A model generated the notes under the pieces. It did no database searches and was not told where the DNA came from. It saw nothing but the letters and a program-made list of their open reading frames with translations. A stretch of 64,000 nt of DNA from Ensifer sp. BR816. Lineage in GTDB: Bacteria > Pseudomonadota > Alphaproteobacteria > Rhizobiales > Rhizobiaceae. Shown here one piece after another: positions 57,451 to 64,000 of this stretch (position 1 is the first letter of the stretch; every line of letters starts with the position of its first letter). The position numbers were made by a program, and so were the translations under genes. The stretch covers positions 62,001-126,000 of the forward strand of contig NZ_KB905371.1 in assembly GCF_000378985.1 (NCBI RefSeq), read 5' to 3'.

Positions 57451-58740
57451 CGTGCTTCGAACGGTCCATTCTGGGAAGAAATTTAGCGACAGCGGCTCTG
57501 TAGCCGCCCCGGTCGGGTCTCAACCATTTCCACCCATCGGCGTGTAGTCAACACTCTGCGGTAGCAATTGTGAACAAAAAGTGAGCGATCGTGCCATTTG
57601 GAAACACGGCCGCCCGAGGCTCCCCGACTGGCAAATCCGGTACGAGCCGCATCACAAGAGACCGCGCGATGTCGGCTGGCGACTTTGGGCCCCTAGAAGA
57701 AAACTTCCGGCGCGCCACCGTTTTCCACTCCGCCCTTTGGGCGAAGCGAACAGCGGATGCCTGAACGGGCTCACTCAAATCGCCTGGAGAAAGCCGGAGC
57801 CTGTGGAAAACGGGAGTCGGGCGGCTGCCGCTCCTATTCACGAGCAGCACTTCGCCTGCGATCTGCTGCTCGCGTCTACTAGCTGTCAGAACCGCTCAGA
57901 GCACAGATTGCACTGACTGCTACCGAAGCCGAGGCCGCAGCCCGCTGTCCGCACAGCCTGGACGTCAAAGCAAAAAGCGGGGCGCTCCGTCTGCTCGCCC
58001 ATGCCAAAGTCCTTGACCCATCAGAATTGGATAGCCTGCCAAATCAGGCGCTTCCAGCATCGCCTCCCAGCTGCACGACATGCCGCCATTTACCTTATTT
58101 AACAATTGCGAAATCCTGAGTTAACCGCGGGCATGACACTACCGGCCAACTTTTACCAACCGCTGACAGCCGATGAGATCAGCGTGCCGCCGAAAATGGG
58201 CTCAAACTCATGCTTAGCACTGCTCCTCGAGACCGCGTTCACTCGACCTACCTATCTCGCCTCGCCGCTGATCTCGCATGCGCACTCGTGAAAAGGTGTC
58301 CCACCCGGACCCGTTGTCCACGGCCTCGCCGTCGTCCCGCCCGCTGTCGCCACCAGTTGGAGCGCCAGCGTGATTTTTCCGTAGAAAATAGAGGTGGCCG
58401 TGAGCGCCCCGGTTCGCGCTGCCGGCCCTGCCGTGAACGGAAACTCGTCTTGCCCCAGCCGACCGAACGGATTTCCCGCTGGAGAAAATCAACTCTTTCA
58501 CCTTCGTTCGGAATTTCAGCTCACTCTCCTCCTCGCGTTACGAAGCCATTTCCGCTGAAGGTCCGGCCCGAACAAGGGGCCGCGCCCCGCAGCCATCTAC
58601 GGTTTCGCGGCGGCCACAGCGGGCGACCAAGCAAGTGCCGTGGTGGTGAGGGGGCGTTTGGTTCGAGCAGCGTGAACCGCGTCTTGACCTTGCTCAAGTT
58701 GGCAGGTCTGGCGGACAACCTCATCAGCCTTGATGATTCT
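57451..58740. other. Gene-poor stretch of about 1.3 kb
   Basis: Only short frames without homology or ribosome sites. The frame open from 58210 into the antitoxin gene has no recognisable content before 58765. Possibly decayed IS sequence around 58300-58700; not supported further. Confidence 0.4.
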
Positions 58741-58773
58741 GATTATCATGTTACATATATAACTATGATAATC
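58741..58773 (+). promoter_or_regulatory. Palindromic operator of the toxin-antitoxin operon
   Basis: GATTATCAT and ATGATAATC form a perfect 9-bp inverted repeat with 15 bases between, and an inner GTTA/TAAC pair extends it. The AT-rich centre (ACATATATAAC) could hold the promoter -10 element. It ends 18 bp before the antitoxin start, a place where autoregulation would act. Confidence 0.65.
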
Positions 58774-58791
58774 GCATCGGGAGATATCTCC

Positions 58792-59472
58792 ATGGTCGCT
58801 GCCAACAAAACCGCCGAATTCTCTCGCGTTGGGACACTCACGGGAACCCCGGAGCAGGTCCGAACCGGGCTCGGCCGTCTAAAGGCCGAACAGGTTGTCG
58901 CGCTGACAATGGAGCACGGCAGCGAGTCCGCCGCCAAGGCTTTCGCTCAGACGGTCGCTGGCCTCGCTCCCTTGATCGGTGCCATTCTCAAGCGCCGGCA
59001 AGACGAGACCTTCAATACGATCATTGAGGCACTCGTGCCGGAGGTTCCTCCGCCACATCATAGGCTCCTCGAGGCGCGCATGGTGGCGGACGCGCGTAAG
59101 GCGGTGCTGGAAAGTGGTGACTGGCTGACAGCAGCCGAAGTCGCGAAGGTGGCTGGCTTCAGCGCCAGCAATCCCAGCGCCCAGCCGAACAAATGGAAGA
59201 AGGAGGGGCAAGTCTTTGCTGTGCGGCATCGCGGCGTCGATTACTTCCCGGGATACGCGCTGGATCCCTCGACCGACTTCCGGCCAGTGAAGGCTTTGGG
59301 AAAGGTGCTCGACGCATTCCGGGGAAAGAAGGACGATTGGAGACTCGCCTACTGGTTTGCCTCGGTCAACAGCTTCCTCGGCGGAAAGAGGCCGCAGGAT
59401 CTCCTTATCAGCGAGCCCGAACGCGTCGTTGCCGCTGCCGAAGACGAGGCAGCTGGCATCCTCCATGGCTGA
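58792..59472 (+). CDS. Antitoxin of the Xre/MbcA/ParS type
   Basis: A 226-residue protein from ATG 58792 (GGGAGATATCTCC before it); the frame is open upstream. The C-terminal part (LAYWFASVNSFLGGKRPQDL, ISEPERVVAAAEDEA, about 180-220) is the toxin-binding region of Xre/MbcA/ParS antitoxins. The middle holds WLTAAEVAKVAGFSASN, an HTH-like segment. It overlaps the RES gene by 8 bp and is expected to neutralise the toxin and repress the operon. Confidence 0.82.
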   Translation: MVAANKTAEFSRVGTLTGTPEQVRTGLGRLKAEQVVALTMEHGSESAAKAFAQTVAGLAPLIGAILKRRQDETFNTIIEALVPEVPPPHHRLLEARMVADARKAVLESGDWLTAAEVAKVAGFSASNPSAQPNKWKKEGQVFAVRHRGVDYFPGYALDPSTDFRPVKALGKVLDAFRGKKDDWRLAYWFASVNSFLGGKRPQDLLISEPERVVAAAEDEAAGILHG

Positions 59473-60148
59473 CAGGAAGTCGCGAACGAAACGTCCGCCT
59501 GTCTCGGGCACAACCGTCCCCGAGCCTAAGAACGACCTTGGCACACTGATCAAGACGATGACTTGGCCTGCTGGCCAGGTCATTCACCGAATCCACCTCA
59601 GCCTCTATGGTGGGAGTGCTTTCAATCCGGGTATTATGGGGAACGCCCGGTTCAGTCCAATTCAAAACGCGGCCGGCGCAAGCATTCCCACGCTTTACGG
59701 TGGAACGACCTTCGACTGCGCCGCGATGGAGACGGTGTTCCACGACGTGCCGGTCGCACCGGGGCTGAAGACGTTCGATCAGGCCAAGCTTGCCGACCAG
59801 GTTTATTCGACGGTGACGCCCAGACGGGACGTGGTGCTGGCCGACCTGAGCTCGACTGCGCTGAGGTCGCTTGGACTGCGCCGCAGCGAACTCATTGATA
59901 CCGAAAAGGACCAGTACCCTGGCACGCGGAAGTGGGCGGAGGCCATTCACAAGCAGTGCCAGGCTATTGAAGGCTTGTGCTGGGTTTCCCGCCAGGACGA
60001 TCGTGCGCGCGCAGTTGTCCTCTTCGGTGATCGCATTCCGGCAAGCCACCTCGCGCTTGCGGGTGCCACGCGAAGTATTGTCGATGAGATCGAGCTTTTC
60101 TCTGACCTGCTGACCCTCGCCGAGCGCATCGGCGTCAACGTCGTTTAG
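59465..60148 (+). CDS. RES-domain NAD-degrading toxin
   Basis: A 227-residue RES-family protein. RES toxins degrade NAD+ and stop growth. Conserved marks: GQVIHRIHLSLYGGSAFNP (Arg), GNARFSP, TLYGGTTFDCAAMETVFHD (Glu), ADLSSTALRSLGL, and YPGTRKWAEAIH with the Ser region later (VSRQDD). Start ATG 59465 overlaps the antitoxin stop. A plasmid- or island-stabilising role is likely. Confidence 0.85.
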   Translation: MADRKSRTKRPPVSGTTVPEPKNDLGTLIKTMTWPAGQVIHRIHLSLYGGSAFNPGIMGNARFSPIQNAAGASIPTLYGGTTFDCAAMETVFHDVPVAPGLKTFDQAKLADQVYSTVTPRRDVVLADLSSTALRSLGLRRSELIDTEKDQYPGTRKWAEAIHKQCQAIEGLCWVSRQDDRARAVVLFGDRIPASHLALAGATRSIVDEIELFSDLLTLAERIGVNVV

Positions 60149-60277
60149 TCTAGACGCTCGGCCAAAGCACAGAAGCTGTATGTTACGGGGAGTGGATGGG
60201 TGGCCTCGTCTGACGGCGTCCGTCTGACGGGCGAGAGGGCCCCAGTGCATGATAGGGACACGCCTATACGGTAGCGA

Positions 60278-60544
60278 CTATCTGCGCAGGCTTTGGATCC
60301 CGAGTTCGCTCCACATCCATCGGAAATCGTACGTTGCCATAGGATCGGCAGGATCTGGCTGTTTTGCCGACCGATTCTCGAGGTACTTAAGCCACTCAGC
60401 CGTCTTTTCACGACCTTTTGCGGTCTTGACGGCCTCGCGGGGAGAGACGTTTCCCAGCATTCCAACTGGCTGATCGAGCGTGGCCCGATATTGCTTGTCG
60501 AGCAAGCATGCGAGATAGCGCCCACGGCCGACAGCGTTTCCCAA
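60278..60544 (-). pseudogene. Fragment of a conserved plasmid protein
   Basis: An 88-residue frame with LLDKQYRATLDQPVGMLGNV, SPREAVKTAKGREKTAEWLK and DPMATYDFRWMWSELGI. It resembles the C-terminal part of larger hypothetical proteins that I recall from rhizobial plasmids. It has no good start; it is probably a remnant. Confidence 0.5.
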
Positions 60545-60593
60545 GGAGTGCCTTTACCGCAATCACGCCTAATCCGTCCGCAATCTTCGACGG

Positions 60594-60609
60594 TGTCGGA
60601 CATACGACA
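60594..60609 (+). promoter_or_regulatory. NifA upstream activating site (nifS promoter)
   Basis: TGTCGGACATACGACA fits TGT-N10-ACA with TGTCG/CGACA ends, a perfect outer inverted repeat. Centred about 75 bp before the -12 element at 60676. Confidence 0.8.
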
Positions 60610-60662
60610 TATACGACATAGCGAAGTTTGAGCTTTCATGTTGTTTTAGAACAGTTTTCCGT

Positions 60663-60677
60663 TGGCACGCTGCGTGC
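60663..60677 (+). promoter_or_regulatory. Sigma-54 promoter upstream of nifS
   Basis: TGGCACGCTGCGTGC, GG and GC ten bases apart, preceded by TTGTTTTAGAACA. Nearly the full RpoN consensus. The next supported gene is nifS, about 435 bp further; the interval has no convincing gene. Confidence 0.82.
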
Positions 60678-61114
60678 ATCTTCGTTCGCGAACGGATATC
60701 GGCACCAAGAGAACGACGCAGTCAAGGGCGCGCTTTCCCAGGTTCAGGAGCCAGCGTCTTACGCATCTTGGTAGAAGGAGGCGGCTCGCTGGTCTCAAAT
60801 ACTTTGTCGGCTTGGACAGCGGGTCGCGTGCGGGCGGTGCTGCCGTCGAAACGGGTGGGGCCAAGGGCTGCGCGGACTCAGCCTCCCAACCCGCAATGTC
60901 GCGAGCTGCGTTGGGTTCCTCCGGTTTTCTCCTCGACAATTTTCACGCGGGAGAAGTGCGTTGCGGCTAATCCCCGGGCTGGGCGCCACAGGGATGACGG
61001 CCTGCGGGATCACCGCGAGGGTGTCAAGAAATACTTCTTTAGTGTCGGCGCCCAGCGGCTCGACAGGCTCGCCAGTTGTGAGCCTTGCGTCATTTCGGTT
61101 AAGCGGAGAGTATT

Positions 61115-62281
61115 TTGAGGGGCATTTATCTCGACAGCAACGCGACGACATGCGTCGATGCCGAAGTTCTCCAGGCGATGCTGCCGTTCTTTACAGATCA
61201 GTTTGGCAACGCTTCGTCGATGCACGACATTGGCGCCGCTGCAGGCGTAGCGCTGAAGACGGCGCGCCGACAATTGCAAGCGCTGATCGGTGCGAAGTTC
61301 GAGTATGAGATCACTTTCACCTCGGGGGGGACCGAAAGCAACAATGCGGCAATCCTTTCCGGGCTCGAGATGATGCCTGAGCGCACAGAGGTTGTCACGT
61401 CGGCGGTCGAGCACCCGGCAGTGCGGACGCTCTGCACGCATCTTGAGAAGACGCGCGGCATCAAGGTGCACAGGATCCCGGTGGATCACTTTGGCCGCCT
61501 GGACGTTGACGCCTACCGGACCGCCCTGAGCCATCGCGTGGCAATCGTTTCAATCATGTGGGCCAACAGCGAGACAGGTACGATATTCCCTGTGGCCAAG
61601 CTTGCGGAGATGGCCAAGAAAGTCGGGACACTTTTCCACACGGATGCAGTGCAGGCGGTCGGCAAGCTCCCGATCGACCTGAAATCGACCGCAATCGATA
61701 TGCTGTCGCTCTCCGGCCACAAGCTGCACGGGCCAAAAGGTGTCGGCGCACTCTATATAAAACGCGGTGTGCCCTTCTCCTCGCTAATCAAGGGAGGCCA
61801 TCAGGAGCGCGACCGACGCGGGGGCACAGAGAATACGCCCGGGATTGTGGGTCTCGGCAAGGCGGCCGAACTCGCCTTGGGGCGCATGGACGAGGAAAAC
61901 AAACGGATAAAGGCGCTCCGCGACCGATTGGAGACCGGCCTCCTTGAGCGCATTCCCGAGGCTTTCGTAACCGGCGACCCGCTGGCGCGGTTGCCGAATA
62001 CCGCAAACGTTGCCTTCGAAAACATCGACGGCGAGGCCATACAGTTTCTTCTCAACCGTGACGGCATCGCCTGCTCCTCTGGCTCTGCCTGCACCTCTGG
62101 CTCCTCGGAGCCGAGTCACGTTCTAGCGGCCATGAACATCCCCTATTCCGCTTCACGCGGGGCAGTGCGCTTCTCCTTTTCACGCTTCAACCGCGAGGAG
62201 GATGTCGATCGGGTGCTCGAAGTACTGTCGGGCATCGTGAAGAAACTGCGCGACTTTTCACCAATCTCTTCCTCAGGGTAG
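61115..62281 (+). CDS. nifS: Cysteine desulfurase NifS
   Basis: NifS is a PLP enzyme that takes sulfur from cysteine for nitrogenase iron-sulfur clusters. The 388-residue product, usual length, starts at TTG 61115 (AGCGGAGAG upstream). Marks: YLDSNATTCVD, FGNASSMHDIG, FTSGGTESNNAAI, VEHPAVR (PLP stacking His), SGHKLHGPKGVGALY (PLP Lys) and ACSSGSACTSGSSEPSHVL (active-site Cys). A NifA site and sigma-54 promoter precede it, so it is nifS rather than housekeeping iscS. No nifU or nifB is visible nearby. Confidence 0.94.
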   Translation: MRGIYLDSNATTCVDAEVLQAMLPFFTDQFGNASSMHDIGAAAGVALKTARRQLQALIGAKFEYEITFTSGGTESNNAAILSGLEMMPERTEVVTSAVEHPAVRTLCTHLEKTRGIKVHRIPVDHFGRLDVDAYRTALSHRVAIVSIMWANSETGTIFPVAKLAEMAKKVGTLFHTDAVQAVGKLPIDLKSTAIDMLSLSGHKLHGPKGVGALYIKRGVPFSSLIKGGHQERDRRGGTENTPGIVGLGKAAELALGRMDEENKRIKALRDRLETGLLERIPEAFVTGDPLARLPNTANVAFENIDGEAIQFLLNRDGIACSSGSACTSGSSEPSHVLAAMNIPYSASRGAVRFSFSRFNREEDVDRVLEVLSGIVKKLRDFSPISSSG

Positions 62282-62413
62282 GCGAAATGCTGGATTTAAA
62301 ACCCTTCCCGTGCCGCTTCCAGCGAAACTATCCGATGGGTGAAATCAATAGGTTAACGCCGCTTCTTCGATCATTTTCAGCGCGACCAAGCATACCGGTG
62401 TCTTAATGAGCTC

Positions 62414-62773
62414 CTAGAACCGAGCGCGACCCGGCTGGGTGGGATAGTCCTCTTCAATATCGCCGGTCTCGTATACCAGAAGCAGCTGATGCGGCCTGCC
62501 TTGATCATCAGCCGACACCCGGCGCCGGATAACTTTGCTGCGGAACGCCGCATCGACGACCTCGGCCTCGGACATGCCGAGATGGGCGGTAAGATGCAGG
62601 AGCGAACGCTCACCTGTATAGCCCACATGCCGTTCATCGCGCAGGTGGCTCTCGAGCCGTCGCCGTTTCTGACGCCGCTCCCATAAGAAGTGACCGTATG
62701 CAACAACTGCAACCAGCGCTGTCAGGATGGCGGCGACATTGGCAATGGCACCGAGAAGTTCGCTGTACATCAA
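62414..62773 (-). CDS. Small hypothetical membrane protein
   Basis: A 119-residue protein starting MMYSELLGAIANVAAIL; one hydrophobic helix at residues 8-32 (AILTALVAVVAYGHFLW), then a basic cytoplasmic stretch (ERRQKRRRLESHLR) and a soluble part of about 80 residues (GMSEAEVVDAAFRSKVIRRR). The soluble part may form a small winged-helix-like fold. No family is recognised. It stands alone between nifS and the phosphopantetheinyl transferase. Confidence 0.65.
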   Translation of the reverse strand: MMYSELLGAIANVAAILTALVAVVAYGHFLWERRQKRRRLESHLRDERHVGYTGERSLLHLTAHLGMSEAEVVDAAFRSKVIRRRVSADDQGRPHQLLLVYETGDIEEDYPTQPGRARF

Positions 62774-63062
62774 TGTCGTACCCCTGCCGGAAGTTCAGGA
62801 TGATCGTACCCTGTGGACGCGAAATTCAGTCCGAAGGCGCCGGATCGATCGAACGCCGCCTACGCTTTCGAAATCCGGCGCCGGACCGTAGCACGATCCT
62901 CGGCGGCGAGAAGTGGCATTCATCCTTCAACCCTTCGACCTGGGCGAATTTCGCAGCCTTCTTGCCGCCGATGGGCTGCGTCACGAACTTGCCTACCGTT
63001 GCGGAACCTGGCGATCTTCACGGCGAACGTCCGCCGCTCAGCAATCCTCAACACGACCGGTT

Positions 63063-63767
63063 TCAAGCGCAACATGATATCCCCCTCGATCGTGGCCCTT
63101 CGATGGAAACTGCGGTCAATATCAATCCATCTGCAATACGGAAGCGCCCACGGAGCTCCCCTGGGCGACCGGTGGCCGGCATGAGTTTGTGCGGAAGCCG
63201 AGCAACAAATGAGCCATCGTCCGGGCTGATAGTGACCACGGCATCCTCGAAGCCCAACCATTCACGTGTGAGCGGGAACCACGCCTTGAAGATGCTCTCC
63301 TTAGCACTAAAGAGCAGCCGTCCCCAATTAAGCCGCCCGGCTGCGTTGGCGATCCAATATCGCTCCTCGTCACCCGAAATGAGTGACAACACGCCTGAGG
63401 GCAGCTCCTCGTCGACTTCGGCATCGATTCCAAGCGCAAGGTAGTCCTTCTGGAGGGCCACGGCCGCGCCATAGAATCCAGCACAATGTGTTATGCTGCC
63501 GACGATGCCGGATGGCCAAAGCGGTTCCCGATGAGGACCACTTGGTATCGCGCACGGAAGAAAGCCAAGCTTGGCCAATGCTGCTCTGGCACAGGCCCGC
63601 CCGATCGAGAATTCACGCCTTCTGCTTATGACAGCGTTGGCAATTGCACATTCTTCTTCGGCCATCAATTGCACCCCGTTGCCTTCACTTGCTTGGCAAG
63701 TCTGCACGGCAACATTTGACGGGAGCAGCGTCTCTATCACCTGAGATCTCCTCTCGCTCGAGCACAC
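63063..63767 (-). CDS. 4'-Phosphopantetheinyl transferase (EntD/Sfp type)
   Basis: The enzyme attaches the phosphopantetheine arm of CoA to carrier proteins. The 234-residue product has SITHCAGFYGAAVA, LALGIDAEVDEEL (GxDxE, metal site), SGDEERYWIANA and LLFSAKESIFKAWFPLT (the KExxxKAW motif). ATG 63767 is the first start; GTG 63740 (VIETLLPSNVAV) would fit EntD alignments as well. In a symbiotic region the carrier could be NodF-like or a non-ribosomal peptide/polyketide carrier; none is in the window. Divergent from the partial gene at 63864. Confidence 0.87.
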   Translation of the reverse strand: MCSSERRSQVIETLLPSNVAVQTCQASEGNGVQLMAEEECAIANAVISRRREFSIGRACARAALAKLGFLPCAIPSGPHREPLWPSGIVGSITHCAGFYGAAVALQKDYLALGIDAEVDEELPSGVLSLISGDEERYWIANAAGRLNWGRLLFSAKESIFKAWFPLTREWLGFEDAVVTISPDDGSFVARLPHKLMPATGRPGELRGRFRIADGLILTAVSIEGPRSRGISCCA

Positions 63768-63863
63768 ACTTTTGTTCGGACCTCATGCAGAAACGCGTGC
63801 GGCCGCTGGCGTTTACCCGCCCATGTCGTTTGACGGGGTTGAACATTCGCAGCTAAGAGGAAC

Positions 63864-64000
63864 ATGACCTCCTCATTGGAAAAGGCGGGTCAGCGACGAT
63901 CCAAGCCTTCATCGTTCGCTCGTCGGCAAAGGAGCATACCTTTGAGATCGCCGAACTGCCTGAGTATTACAAACACGGCCAGCAACCCTGCCAACAGCTC
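63864..64000 (+). CDS. Start of an unidentified gene, cut by window end
   Basis: ATG 63864 has AAGAGG three bases upstream and the frame (MTSSLEKAGQRRSKPSS) stays open to the end of the window, about 45 codons. The part visible is basic and polar and shows no domain. It is divergent from the phosphopantetheinyl transferase gene. Confidence 0.45.
   Translation, partial: MTSSLEKAGQRRSKPSSFARRQRSIPLRSPNCLSITNTASNPANS

Noticed and set aside
60768..61118. Frame between the nifS promoter and nifS
   Set aside because: Arg/Pro-rich composition, no motif; looks like noncoding leader or decayed sequence.
62287..62406. 39-codon frame after nifS
   Set aside because: Weak ribosome site and no homology; could be real but not supportable.

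Overview
This window looks like part of the symbiotic plasmid or symbiosis island of a nodulating alphaproteobacterium, most probably Sinorhizobium/Ensifer of the S. fredii type. Evidence: three nod boxes; two NifA-type upstream sites, each followed by a sigma-54 promoter; nodM, syrB, nifS, fixK/fixN, hemN and dctA genes; a Ros/MucR regulator; and many decayed IS and gene remnants. Family and gene assignments come from reading the translations and from memory; no database search was run. I saw no tRNA, rRNA, CRISPR array or replication origin. Layout: (1) 1-4668, hydrogenase maturation operon hypFCDE, with hypF cut by the window edge. (2) 4815-6932, nod box and nodM. (3) 6933-12504, a mosaic of decayed genes (polyol dehydrogenase, two exonuclease remnants), a Ros/MucR regulator, syrB and small unknown genes. 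(4) 12570-17460, microaerobic block: a frameshifted RelA/SpoT-like gene, hemN with an FNR/FixK-type box, and a truncated fixK abutting an intact fixN without fixOQP. (5) 17771-23400, a leucine-rich-repeat effector-like gene, an XRE regulator, a PhyH-like oxygenase and an IS3 remnant. (6) 23771-28571, two near-identical membrane acyltransferase genes, each behind its own nod box. (7) 28879-32184, a mutarotase-like gene of lower G+C and dctA with its sigma-54 promoter and palindromic activator site. (8) 32091-41624, a NifA/sigma-54-type promoter ahead of an omptin-like outer-membrane protease, then two convergent operons (SDR, SMR-type membrane protein, small membrane protein, GMC oxidoreductase / HAD-UbiA prenyltransferase, SDR, large membrane protein). 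(9) 42564-53244, a sugar ABC transporter followed by genes matching the two halves of the Tm-1 protein, a cupin, a Gfo/Idh/MocA dehydrogenase and a regulator whose sensor domain is a paralogue of one of the enzymes. (10) 53958-57450, an IS481-family element inserted at the stop codon of a PAS-GGDEF-EAL gene. (11) 58741-60148, a RES/Xre toxin-antitoxin pair with a palindromic operator. (12) 60594-62281, NifA site, sigma-54 promoter and nifS; then a small membrane protein, a phosphopantetheinyl transferase and the start of an unknown gene. How the parts fit: flavonoid/NodD signals should drive nodM and the twin acyltransferases; NifA/RpoN should drive nifS and the omptin; DctD/RpoN should drive dctA. 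The block at 33685-41624 has the logic of a polyprenyl-phosphate pentose (arabinose-type) pathway and is the strongest candidate for an undescribed symbiotic glycosylation system. The 42564-53244 operon is the strongest candidate for an undescribed catabolic and sensing system.
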